Shown piece by piece: positions 54,901 to 64,000 of a DNA stretch of 64,000 nucleotides. A program made the translations under genes and the position numbers. The stretch is from Cyanophora paradoxa. Taxonomy: Eukaryota > Glaucocystophyceae > Cyanophorales > Cyanophoraceae. Below the pieces are notes generated by a model, which did not search any database, had not been told where the DNA came from, and saw only the letters and a list, made by a program, of their open reading frames with translations. The stretch is from positions 310,001-374,000 of the forward strand of contig QPMI01000416.1 of assembly GCA_004431415.1 (NCBI GenBank), in the 5' to 3' direction. The first letter of the stretch is position 1, and every line of letters begins with the position of its first letter.

Positions 54901-57144
54901 CACCGGTACCATGACCACCGGCACCGGCGCCGGCAACGGCGTCGGCGTCGGCGTCGGCGCGCACGGCCACGCGACGGCCGTCTGGATGGACATCGATCAT
55001 GAAGGACAGGCGGAGACGGCGGCGGGGGCCCCGCTCGGCTCGAACGCGTCGTCGCTGTCCAGCGTGCCCACGGCCGCGCCCACGCCCAAACCGGCCGGCG
55101 CCGGCGCCGCGGCGGTGGCCGCCCCCCAGAGCGGCCTCGGCTCATCCCTTCTGCGCCGCCGGCTGGCGCCCGGCCCGCACCCGCCGTCCTCGGCCGAGCT
55201 TCTGGCCGCGCCGGCGGAGCTGCAGAGGCCAAACGGTGGTCGCCGCGTCTCGCTCGCGGCCCGCCGGCGGAGCGCATCGCGGCGGGACACCTCCAGCAGC
55301 GAAGAGGAGGGTCGCGTGCACCGCGGCGGCCGCGCGCCCGCGGCGCGGGCGGCGCCGGCGGCGGTACCCGTCGAGCTCTCCCCGGGCCCTGGCAGCATCC
55401 TCGCCCACATCCTCTCGGGCGACCCTCTCTCGGGGACCGACGGGCCCGCCGCCGCCGCCGCCGCCGGAACCGCCTCAGAAGCCGACCCGAACGCAAAGCG
55501 AGCGTCTTCTGCATCGGCGGTGGCGGCGGCGTCGAATTCGAAGCCGTCCGACAACGAGCGCGATCGCGAGGAGGCGGACGAGGCGGAGGCGAAGGAGAAG
55601 TCGGGCGCCGCGGGCGGCGGACGCGGCGCCGGCGGAGGCATCTTCACCCGCATGATGGCGAGATACCTCATCGCCTTCGCCGCGCTCGCCCTCATCGCGG
55701 TGCTTCGATTCGAGTTCGAGTTGTTTGAGTTTGCGGTTCGAATTCTGATCGGCGGGTTCAGATAATCGGATACGTCGTCACTGTTCTTCTCGTCTCGAAG
55801 GCGACCCAGGCACGCTAAAAGAATCCAGATTAAAGATTAAAGCCGCGCCTCTTCTTACGATTGCGCTGTAGAACCCCCGCTGTCTGCGCTTTTGTTTCGC
55901 GCTAGTTGTTTGAAACTGCGCCGCCCAGGCCGCCTCGGTCATCCGCTACGCCGGCAACAGGCGTTATTTCGCCCGCGACCTGGCGTATGTCGCCCGCGAG
56001 GTGAACCAATCTCTCTTGATTCTGATAAGATTTACTTTAATAATAAAAACATCCCATGATCTCTCCCCCGGCTCTTCTCCGGATCCGCCGCTCATGATCA
56101 CACACCGCTCCCGTCGGTCTCACTTAATCAGGTTTACTAATGAGATCTAATAAGATCTAATAAGATCTAAGAATCTAAAGCTAATAAAGCCTATAGCTAA
56201 TAAGACCTCAGATCTACGTCGAGATCTAATAAGATCTTATAAGACCTAGGAATCTATAGCTACGACGGCGCCTCCTAATATTAGATCTGATAAGATCTAT
56301 TAAGACCTAGGAATCTAGAGCTGATAAGACCGAATGATATCTCAGATCTACGTCGACGACGGCGCCGCTGGGCTCACCAAAGCGGAGGCCGTCGAGCGCG
56401 CCATGAAGCGATTCGCGGTGCGCCGTGTCTCGTTTCATTTGCTTTCATTCGGTTCAGCCGTAGCTTCATTTTGGTTTGTTGTCCGCGTGCGCGAGCGCCC
56501 GTAGGCCTCCAGACGAGGGAGCCTTCCCCTCCCTTGCTCTCAGTGCTGGCTCGGCAGTGCTGACCGTCGCTTCGGTTAGCTTTGGAGTTAGCTTGGGTTT
56601 GTTGTGCACGGGAACGCGCCAGCGCATGTCCAGCTCTAAGCTTCTTCTTCTCTGTTAAATATTCTCAGCGCCGAGAATTCTAATGACACCAAGAACTCCG
56701 CCCTTATTTATTTATTAGGATGTTATTAGATCTTATTAGATCAAGATTCTAAGCTTCTTCTTCTCTCTTAAATATTCTCAGCGCCTCACTCTTGGTGCGA
56801 TCTCATCTCGACGCCTTCGGCGGGCGCGCGCGCGCAGGAGCTGCAGCAAACCCACAACGGGCTCAAGTACGGGAACGCCGAGGACAACGTCTCGCCCTCA
56901 TACACGCAGTGAGCTCGGGCCCTTCTCAACCTTTAAATAGCTCAAGTCTTTCTTTTAATAGTGCCATAAGCGCTCCGCTCCGCCGATCGTGGACCCGTTC
57001 GCCCTTGCATACAAAATTTCCGGTCTTTTCCGGTCCCGCCGGCTTAAGCTTGAGCCGCGAATTTGGGATCGTTGTTCTCACGCCCTCAATCTATCTATCT
57101 ATCGCCAGGCAGCCGAACCAGCTATAAATAGACAGTGCCATGGC

Positions 57145-57182
<38 letters not shown>

Positions 57183-59761
57183 ATCGTCAGGCAGCCGAAT
57201 AGTGCCATGGCCATAATTATAAGCGTTCTGCTCCGCTGATCGTGGACGCGCTCGAATTCGCCCCCTGAATATTAATCGAATCGAATCGACTCGAGCAGGC
57301 AGCCGAACCAGCGGGAGCTGCTGTACGGGAAGCCGTGCCTGCGGGCCGACGGCGACTGCTCCGCCTCCAAGCTCAACTACGTCGCCCCGCTCGTCTCCAG
57401 CGGCCTCGGTGCGCCCGCCGCCCGCCCCGCCCGCCCGCTCCGCCCCGCCCCGCCCCGCCCGCCCCGCCCCGCCTCGCCACATGTAAACTAGCGCTCTAGC
57501 TTCTCCATCATCACGACGACAGTCGATGTGCAATCGGTTTAACGCCTTCCTTCCTTTCTTCCTTCCTAGTGCGTTGGTTCTAGCTTCTCCTTCGTCGTCG
57601 TCGCGACGACCTTTCCCACACTCGACTCGCTCGACTCGATTTGCTCGAATCCCACACTCGAACCCCCTTTGATTTCCTCGAATCGCAGACTTCCTGGTGC
57701 AGCAGTACGTCGGCTTCGTTCAGAAGGCCCTCAAGGAGAACAACGTCTACACCGAAGAGTGCGCGCGCGCGCCCTTCGCGGGGCACTCTCACCTAATCTA
57801 ATCTAAGTTCTGATCTTATCTAATCTTATAACCAATCTTCAAAATGAAAGGGCATGCTTTGCTTTGCTTGCCGGGTTCCGAGCGCGCGCGCGGCCTAGGC
57901 CTGGGCCTGACCCGCCGGGTGCGCGCAGCGGCAAGGTGGACAGGGAACAGCCGTTCTTCCGCGAACCGCCCCCCAACCCGATTGCCAAGGGCGAGCTCGG
58001 CAGGTCCGACCGGACCCCGGATTCATCGGTTCGCCCTGAACTATATATTTTGTCCCGCAGGGGCGCCTGTTGCTCGTCGGCCAACTCGATCCAGCCGCGC
58101 TCTGCCAACATGCGCGCGCTCTACGACCTCCACAGGTCCGCCGCTACTTTTAGCTTCTATAAGCTACTACCTCTTTAGCTACTACCTCCGCCCGTCTCCG
58201 ACACACGCCTTTCGGCGCATTTTCGGCGCAGCGACTACGTGGACGCGGGGCTGACGACGAGCCAGCTGATGTACCTTGCGGCCGCGGACGAGGACCTCCA
58301 GACCGTCCTCAAAGTCGCCGTGCGCTTTCTTCTGCAGAGACGATTAATGAGATCTAAGGTCTAAGATCTAAAAGAAGAAGCGGTGCATAAATTGTTAGAT
58401 TAGATGTACCCAGATCAGATCTAATATATAAGACCGTCCTCAAAGTCGCCGTGCGCTGCGCCCTCTAAATTCATGATCGATCGATTTGGGGTGGAGTAGA
58501 GTTTCAAGAACAAGAGGATCTAGAAGAAGTAGGAGTAGTAGTGCATAAACAATGAAATGCAGGAAAGAGGAGGCGCCGTAAGCTAATTTAGAGCACGAAG
58601 ATGACAACCGACCTTTAAAGGATCTTTAGTAGATCATAAGAGCCGCCTGCTGGCCGTGAGCTTAAGACCTATGATCGTGCACACGTGAGGATGATCAAGT
58701 CAATTCGACGCCGACGCGCAGGCGGTCGTTCTTGCCCTGCAGCTCGCGGCCCTCCTCGTCGTTTTTACCTTCGTCTTCCGCCCCATGTGCGCCGCCACGC
58801 CACGCTTCGCTTGTCACCCCGTTTGTTCCGCGGCTGACGCCGGCCCCGTGCCCGCCCGCCCGCCCGCAGCATTCGCCAGCTCCGCGACGAGTGCGGCAGA
58901 AGGTCCGCACTGCGGCACCTTTCCGTCCGAGCGACTCGGAAGCAAAAGAATCGACAAAAGCAACTTGCGCTCTAGATCTGTCACACACATATAAAATTGC
59001 ATATTCATTTTAAATGCCCCGGCGCGGCCTAGCTGCCCTAACTTCCCTGACGCCCCGGCGCGGCCTAACTGCCCTAACCGACGCCCCGGCGCGGCCTGAC
59101 TGCCCTAACCGACGCCCCGGCGCGGCCTAACTGCCCTAACTGACGCCCCAACGCGGCCTAACTGCCCTAACTGCCGTAACTGACGCTCTGGCCCGCAGCG
59201 ACGAGCTGCTCCGAATGCTGCCGAAGGACATGCTCCCCCTCCTCAAGGACCTGCAGAAGGTCCGCCGCGCCTTACAATCAGCGACAAGAACAACTAGAAC
59301 TGCACATTTCGCCGATCAACAAGAACCTTGACTTGTTATAAGAGCAAACTATAGAACGAGAACTACACATCTACCCGTTCGACAAGAACCTTGACTTGTG
59401 CTCGCGCGCGCGCGCGCACCAAAATCATAAGAACGCCGTATATGCGAACAATCAACAACATACATGGACAAATAACGAGCACAGACACCGAATTAAAAAG
59501 AAGACGATCTAGGAGAGCGTTTATAAACGATGACGATTCGCCTTGGCGCAGTTCTTCCGGGGGGCGAACGACCAGGACAGGGGGGGCGAGGGCTCCGGCC
59601 TCGTCAGCGCCCGGGAGATCGCCGCGAGCCTCGGCGACCTATTCGCGCTCTGCTGCGGCGCCCGACGATCCGGCGGGCAGCCACGCGTCCGGCCAGCCAC
59701 GGAGGCCGCCCCCTCCGGAGGATCCGCGCCGGTTTCCTCGAGCCCGTCAAGGCCCGCATAG
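45986..59761 (+). CDS. TmcB-like multi-pass membrane protein with TPR-like repeats (~49 exons)
   Basis: ATG 45986; stop TAG 59759-59761. Exon 1 (45986-46336) ends in a hydrophobic stretch (GVVFSILFYLTDR), and exons to about 48957 encode many membrane segments (LIVTTFVLTGFVFYMSL; ATVALSLLVPVFAIGFVITC). Exons 49719-51286 hold the family TPR-like region (ALRKHEDVALAEAIYRDGIF; LRKHAKSKMLLRSYANFARS; FLKADEIEEQE). A membrane segment follows at 51857-51971 and another at 53797-53885, then a long acidic exon (54444 to about 55700) and a last membrane segment at 58720-58783 before IRQLRDECG and LLRMLPKDMLPLL. This order matches the tiny macrocysts protein B family of protists, large proteins of poorly known, possibly sensory, function. 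Small exon edges between 52.1 and 52.75 kb and at 57.9-58.1 kb are uncertain. Confidence 0.8.
48467..48785 (+). repeat. Duplicated intron segment in TmcB-like gene
   Basis: The text gctcgttcctcctttcc occurs at about 48467 and 48543, just before exon 48595. An AGCTGCTTATAAGTAGTAG..ATTAGCTGCTAT block near 48498-48533 recurs near 48737-48771 on the other side of that exon. The exon is thus flanked by copies of the same AT-rich spacer. Confidence 0.7.
50221..50500 (+). repeat. Three copies of an exon's 3' splice site and first 18 bases
   Basis: The exact 20-mer agcctctccctgctggagtt occurs at 50221, 50350 and 50481. The last is the real exon start after GCGCAG. The two upstream copies lie inside the preceding intron and could act as decoy acceptors. 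The spacer is full of CTAGATCT words. Confidence 0.9.
50573..50746 (+). repeat. Copy of an exon end and donor site inside the following intron
   Basis: About 32 bp around the exon end at 50597 (cgtctccaagaagcagaacg then c/gaaggtgccgga) recur at 50715-50746 with one difference, including the GTGCCG donor. Between them lies an AGCTTATAGAAG-rich spacer. Confidence 0.9.
51961..52159. repeat. Exon-end copy and dispersed repeat, copy 1
   Basis: The exon end gatctccggcggtgcg (51961-51976) is repeated at 52090-52105 within the intron. Between them a 33-bp block (attagagggcctctagtgtc..., 52061-52093) is identical to 60127-60159 beyond the gene end, with looser similarity extending upstream of both. 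Confidence 0.85.
56161..56360 (+). repeat. Copy of an exon start upstream in the intron
   Basis: ctcagatctacgtcga, the acceptor and first bases of the exon at about 56345, also occurs at 56207-56222. The spacer consists of repeated GATCTAATAAGATCTAA units, a likely substrate for slippage or unequal exchange. Confidence 0.8.
57104..57311 (+). repeat. Copies of an exon start plus TATC microsatellite
   Basis: caggcagccgaa, the start of the exon at about 57298, occurs at 57106, 57188 and 57296 (the first and last extended by ccag). Between the first two lies a (CTAT)n microsatellite at about 57145-57177. Confidence 0.85.
58300..58457 (+). repeat. 27-bp exact copy of an exon end and donor
   Basis: agaccgtcctcaaagtcgcc followed by gtgcgct at 58300-58326 (exon end at 58320) recurs exactly at 58431-58457, inside the intron, with the donor GTGCGC included. 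Confidence 0.9.
59015..59197. repeat. Intronic minisatellite, ~31-bp unit, about five copies
   Basis: Degenerate tandem units of the form gacgccccggcgcggcctaa followed by ctgccctaacc. It lies entirely between two exons of the TmcB-like gene and ends directly at the acceptor before 59199. Each unit contains CCCTAA, but spaced by GC-rich DNA. Confidence 0.85.
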
Positions 59762-59897
59762 TTATAAAACTCGGCAGCTATCTATTATCAAGTTGCCCGT
59801 CGCCCCCTCCGGAGGGTCCACGCCGGTTTCTTCGGGCCCCGCAAGGCCCGCATAGTTGTCTCGGCAGCTATCTATCTATTATCAAGTTGCCCGTCGC
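59709..59897. repeat. ~95-bp tandem duplication spanning the stop codon
   Basis: Copy one (about 59709-59803) includes the last codons and TAG of the TmcB-like gene; copy two (about 59804-59897) repeats it with scattered changes. Shared words include ggcccgcatagt and tatcaagttgcccgtcg. The 3' end of the gene is thus duplicated just as its internal exon ends are. Confidence 0.85.
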
Positions 59898-61154
59898 AGA
59901 ATAATTAAGTAGTCGTGATCCGGCCGGCCCCGCTCATAATTATCCCCGCTTTTGTGTGATCGCAGTTATGTATAGCACTCTGGATCTTAAGCTTGCAGTT
60001 ATTTTGCTACCAGAATATCTGAGTGCAGAGTATCACGTGCGTTTGCACGGATTTGTTTCGATTAGATATGACGAATACGTCGTAGGCAGTATTGTGTTGT
60101 GTGTTCCGCAATGATGGCTCACCTTAATTAGAGGGCCTCTAGTGTCTAGTATTATTATCGCTTATGTCTTGATTTGGCCTGTATCATCGATTTTTATTGA
60201 AAGCTGTCGTGGCCTCCGTGCCTGCGCCTGTGCCGAGGCTCGGCCAAGCCCGCTTGGTTATTATTTAAACGAGCCCGCCCGAAAATCTGGTTGTATAATA
60301 TAGCTATCGGTATCGCCGTTCAGTTCAGCGCATTTGAATTGGTGTGATTGCAGAATAGTTCGTCGACGCCCCCGCTTCAAGCTTGTATAATCACATAATT
60401 CTTCATAGCAGGTAGCGCTTCGCAGACTATGTAGTCCTACTAGATATGTTTGTGTTCTGTGCAGTCAACTACAGCAGAGAATTTGTTCTTACGTCTTGGC
60501 CAACGTCCTGCAGCTGGGTCCTCGGGATGAAATTTAAACCGTACGCGTCGCTTGAAGTTATCAAGTGTCGTGTTAGGCAACGGCAGCGAGAGGGTCGCTT
60601 TTGGATCGATCGTGTCCGGATCCCAATATCGCGTGTACATGTTGTCGATTTGGATCTTAAGCTTCCCCCGGGCAGCCTTCTGGGCAGCCGATTGATATTT
60701 AATTTTAGAATTTCGGTGCAGAGCCGGCGCCCCGACCAGGCCTTGGACATGAGCGCCCAGATTCAGCGAGGACATTTATATATAATTATAAGAATTCAAG
60801 GGCATTTGTATGTAAGAATAAAGAAGGAGAAGCGGGCATGCGCGGCGAGCCACCCACCGCCTGGGCTACCGCTCGCGATTGGGGCGGAAGCAGCCGCGGA
60901 GGAGAGCGCGAGGTGGTGGCGGCCCGGCCCGGCCCGGCCTAGGCCTCGGGCTATTTCTAGCTAGCTACCGCAAGGACAAGAATTCAATCGCAAGGACATT
61001 TGTATGTAAGAATATTAATAAAGAAGAGGCCGCCCTGCCTAGCTACCGCTCGGGGCGGAGGAGGCGGCGGAGGAGGGCGGAATTCGAAGCTTGAGGCTTC
61101 CGGGCGACCCACGCTTAGGCCTCGGGCTATTTAAAGCTACCGCCCGGACTATAG
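59762..61154. other. Convergent intergenic region
   Basis: This is the space between the rightward TmcB-like gene and the leftward ABCG gene. It holds the second copy of the 33-bp dispersed repeat (60127-60159), one unexplained ORF (60440-60775, -), and two degenerate upstream copies of the ABCG gene end (gctaccgct...ggggcggagg near 60863 and 61042). Confidence 0.6.
60440..60775 (-). CDS. Unexplained 111-residue ORF
   Basis: ATG-initiated (MSSLNLGAHVQGLVGAP...) with a balanced, non-repetitive composition, unlike the Arg/Ala/Gly-rich spurious ORFs nearby, and locally lower GC. The middle (DNMYTRYWDPDTIDPKATLS) and the basic end read like real protein. I find no family match by eye and no splice partners. 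It could be a small gene, an exon, or a fragment of an old insertion. The opposite strand is also open for 172 codons. Confidence 0.3.
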   Translation of the reverse strand: MSSLNLGAHVQGLVGAPALHRNSKIKYQSAAQKAARGKLKIQIDNMYTRYWDPDTIDPKATLSLPLPNTTLDNFKRRVRFKFHPEDPAAGRWPRRKNKFSAVVDCTEHKHI

Positions 61155-63976
61155 CTACCGCTGGGGGCGGAGGTGGCGGCGGAGGAGGGCGCAGGCGGCG
61201 ACGAGCCACGCGAGGGCGGCGCACGCGAGCGCCGCCGCGTCCGCCGCCAGGTTCCCCGTCTCCTGCGAGCGCGAACGAAGTCTAAGCGGCTCGGCATCGA
61301 AACGTAAAGAATCCAAATCCGACTAGCTCTTTGTTGTGCAAGCTAGTTTTATGAGCGGGCTATCGGCTGAATTCGAAGCTTATGAGCGTGCTCACGGCGC
61401 CGAGGCGGGTGACTCATAAATAATCTAAATCCGAAATCCGACTAGCTGTATATAAATCCGACGGCCGTAATGAAAAGCGCAAGTTATAAGCGTAATCGAG
61501 AATCGAGTTATAAGCTTAAGCTTCTTAGCTTCACTTATGAGCTACGGCGTGCGCACGGCGCCGAGGGATCTAGCTATTTAGGATCGACGTTTCATGTATG
61601 AGCGCGCCAAAGCTTTCATATATAGGCGAGTTCGGTTTCATGTATGAGCGCGCCAAAGCTAGAGGTTTTAGTCCACAGCCGATTTTAGTCCAGGTTTCTA
61701 AGACGCTAAACGACGCACGGCTCCGAGGCGGGTGACGAGGACGTCGCCGGGTACAGTCAGCTGCCCGAACTCCACCACGTCGATCGTGAACCTGGCCGGG
61801 GTGGGGGGGGATGAAGTAGGGTCAGATCATGTGATCACGTCCGATCGGATCGGGTCGGGTTGGGTCGGGTCGGGTGGGATGGGATGGGAGGCGCACAGGC
61901 GGCCGCGGAACTCGAGGGCCAGGAGGGCCTCGTACCCCCAGTTCAGCGGCGAGAGGCACTGCAGAGGGCTCAGGTGAGATGCTCGGGGCGGGGGTTTTGG
62001 TTGTGGCGAGGGAGAAGGAGGGAGAAAGGCCGGGGGGGACGCGGTCGGCGTTGTCAGACGAGACTTTACCAGATCTAGAGACCAGCATCCGGACGCATCT
62101 TGTTTTCTTATCTCATCTTTCTTAGGGCGGCGCGCAGTTCGTCTTAGATCTTAAACCTTGAGCTTACTAAGTTACATATATAAGAGAAGCTCGCTCTAGC
62201 GCTCTTCGGGGCGTTCGGCGCACGTTCATGAGGCGCATGGGGAGGGAGGGCGAGGCCTCCTTGACGAGGTGCCCCCCGAAGAGCAGGCTCGTGAAGACCG
62301 CCTGCGGGGGTTCGGGGGCTCAGCGGGCTCACAGGCGGAAGGGGGGGGGAGGGGCAGAGGGGCAGAGGGGGGGAAGGGGCGGAGGGGGGGAGGGGCGGAG
62401 GGGGGGGGCGGGGGGTGTTGGGGGGGGGGGGGGGGGCTGTGGAGGCAGGCGAACGCTTAGAAAAAATTTCGCATGGGAGTGGCACGCGGGGGCGCATGCG
62501 CGCGACGGGGGCGATATTGAGGGAAGAGAAAACGCTTCTATCTGAGGGAAGGGGAGACGGAAGAGGGGGGAGATATATCTATGGACAAACGGAACCCCCC
62601 TGTGACAATGCAAAGGAGGCGCCGCTCTGAGATCGAGAGGGGGCGCATTATTATGCGCACGACGGAGGCGATGTTGAGGGAGGAGGAGATGCTGGAGGTG
62701 AATGCAGAGGCCGCCTGGCTCATCGCCGCCACCGCCCCCGCCAGCAGCCTGCCCCCGCGCGCGCGCGCACGTTTATAGCTAGTCCGCCAGCTTAAGCTTG
62801 CTTAATTGAGATTAAGCCTCGGCTTGAAGGCGGTGGCGAGGAAAGAGCAAGCTTGATCGAGGCCTTGGCTTCAGCTTACTCATCACAAGAGTAAAGAAGA
62901 AGCTCGGCTTCCGCTAGATAGGAGGGCAAGGCGGCAGATCTAGATCGGAAGCTTAAGGTCGGAGAGTGGCGGCCAGCGGGCGCGCGTTCATGATCAGTTT
63001 TTACAAGGAATAGTGCTTGGAATAGCCTTCTTAAGCGGCCTTAGAGTTCGAGCTCAAGCTCTATGAAGCTTAGTCCTAAGGCGCTTATATCGGCTAGATC
63101 AGATTAGATCGGCCCGCTTAAGATTCGGGCCTAAAAGGAGCGCACTGCATGTAGAGGAGGGTGGCGAGGGATTAGTGGTGGGCCTAGGCATCTTGATCTG
63201 TCTTAAGCGGCCTTATATTTAGTGCGCACTGCATGTAGAGGAGGGCGGCGAGGAAGGCGAAGAGCTCGGGCCGCAGCCCCGCCAGGGCGTACACGCACGC
63301 CACCAGCGCCGCCACCGGCGGCGCCTGCGCGCGGCCGAGCGGGCGAGGGCGTCAGCGCTCCAAGCTTAAGCTTATACGATGCGAGGTTTTGTAAGGAAGG
63401 AGGAAGCGCGAGTTCGGTTGATGCTATGAGCTCTAATAGCTCTGTGTTTGTTTGCTATAAGTTTCAATACAATAAGTAAATATGGAATTCGGACCCGGAG
63501 GAAGGCGAAGTCGGCATCAAGTTCTATAAGTCGCTACGAGTTCTAAAACTATAAGCTCTAAAAAACTTCTGTTTGTTCTTGAGTTCTATAAAAGTACTTA
63601 AGTTTCCTATCTAAACACGGAATGACTCGGACCCGGAGGAAGGCGAAGTCGGCGAGGGTGCGGGCGGCGGCGTACGGGAGCACGTGGTACATCCCGTCCG
63701 CCCGCTCCTGCGCGGGGGGCGGCTGTAAGCTGAAAGGTGGAAAGGAGGAGGAGATAGGAGGGCGGGGCGGGGCGGGCCTGGGCCAGCAGGGGTCGGTCCA
63801 CCAGTACTGCGCGCCCGTGGTGAGGTGAGGGATTCGATGGCCACGAGTTAAATACATCGGCTACAGCGGGTGCGAGGGCGCACGGGTCTCGATGGTGGTG
63901 AGGGAGTTGATGGCGACGAAGGCGGGGAGAAGAAAGAGGAGCCCGAAGCGGTTCCACGCCCCGTCCGAGTCCATCC
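61155..63976 (-). CDS. ABCG-type ABC transporter, C-terminal membrane domain (5' end beyond window)
   Basis: Exons (start..end): 63976..63884, 63806..63778, 63707..63633, 63324..63230, 62748..62661, 62301..62224, 61958..61897, 61791..61719, 61262..61155 (TAG). The joined text follows ABC2-membrane/ABCG order: WNRFGLLFLLPAFVAINSLT, VDRPLLAQ then ERADGMYHVLPYAAARTLAD (the connecting-helix ERA.GMY motif), ALVACVYALAGLRPELFAFL, SLLFGGHLVKEASPSLPMRL, SPLNWGYEALLALEF, and a last membrane helix AAALACAALAWLVAAC. The nucleotide-binding domain must lie to the right of 64000. ABCG half transporters move lipids, sterols or drugs. The intron after 63778 seems to start GC. Confidence 0.85.
61393..61736 (-). 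repeat. Copies of an ABCG exon end in its downstream intron
   Basis: The exon-end region gcacggctccgaggcgggtg (61715-61734, read on +) recurs at 61393-61413 with one change and partly at 61553-61566. All copies lie on the intron side of the exon end at 61719. Confidence 0.85.
62320..62440 (+). repeat. G-run low-complexity tract in ABCG intron
   Basis: A string of GGGGGG blocks separated by A, CAGA or CGGA, i.e. a pyrimidine-rich tract on the gene's strand just upstream of the acceptor before 62301. It has G-quadruplex-forming character. Confidence 0.85.
62493..62689 (-). repeat. Degenerate copy of an ABCG exon end in its intron
   Basis: The region around the exon end at 62661 (gcgcacgacggaggcgatgt) resembles 62499-62527 (gcgcgcgacgggggcgatat), with a shared TTGAGGGA..AGA continuation. 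It is older than the other copies, judging by its mismatches. Confidence 0.65.
63140..63245 (-). repeat. 22-bp exact copy of an ABCG exon end
   Basis: gcgcactgcatgtagaggag followed by gg at 63224-63245, covering the exon end and donor at 63230, recurs exactly at 63140-63161 in the downstream intron. Confidence 0.9.
63490..63653 (-). repeat. 26-bp exact copy of an ABCG exon end
   Basis: cggacccggaggaaggcgaa followed by gtcggc at 63628-63653, covering the donor at 63632, recurs exactly at 63490-63515 in the downstream intron. Confidence 0.9.
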
Positions 63977-64000
63977 CTGGCCCACGTCAGACACTCAGAC

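Noticed and set aside
59015-59197. Telomeric repeat tract
   Set aside because: CCCTAA occurs once per 31-bp GC-rich unit, not as a pure hexamer array, and lies inside a gene.

Overview
The window joins two very different kinds of DNA. Positions 1 to about 10,236 are AT-rich, intronless and tightly packed. They carry phage-like fibre genes, a C1q-like gene, a broken patatin-discoidin gene, a retroviral-type DD35E integrase and an AdoMet decarboxylase homologue. This fits a polinton-like, Maverick or virophage-type element integrated in a protist genome. Only its right part is present: no capsid, ATPase, protease or polymerase gene is visible, and the left end is outside the window. Its right edge is an AT-rich segment closed by a perfect 28-bp inverted repeat, abutting a truncated copy of a host gene exon.

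From about 10,240 to 64,000 the DNA is a eukaryotic nuclear genome. It is very GC-rich in coding parts, with many short introns whose 5' splice sites are mostly GTGCGC, GTCCGC or GTACCC, a few apparent GC-AG introns, and AG acceptors that are often GCGCAG. An outer-dynein-arm docking protein implies motile flagella; AP2-type transcription factors, JmjC and TmcB-like proteins fit an algal or related protist. A haptophyte-like alga is my best guess, but I cannot identify the species.

Host layout: (a) 12.3-16.2 kb (+), a tandem array of about six small cysteine-rich genes or exon cassettes; (b) 24.2-17.8 kb (-), an unrecognised multi-exon membrane protein with a large ectodomain, one exon of which is duplicated next to the viral element; (c) 24.5-25.2 kb, two MITE-like elements; (d) 34.5-26.9 kb (-), a very large protein with five AP2-like modules, each followed by a conserved WY..LF...G.RDP motif; (e) 37.9-34.7 kb (-), a JmjC-domain protein; (f) 43.2-38.3 kb (-), an ODA-docking-complex protein (CCDC63/CCDC114/ODA1 family) with a long Q-rich tail, sharing a 216-bp divergent promoter region with (g) 43.4-44.9 kb (+), an F-box/LRR-like protein; (h) 46.0-59.8 kb (+), a TmcB-like multi-TM protein with roughly 49 exons; (i) 64.0-61.2 kb (-), the C-terminal membrane half of an ABCG transporter, with its start outside the window.

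Across genes (h) and (i), introns repeatedly contain short exact copies of the neighbouring exon-intron junction, so introns appear to have grown by tandem duplication across splice sites. Coding predictions were made by reading frames, splice signals and family motifs by eye. Exon edges quoted as single numbers are inferred, and several GC-rich linkers show frame changes that may be sequencing indels.
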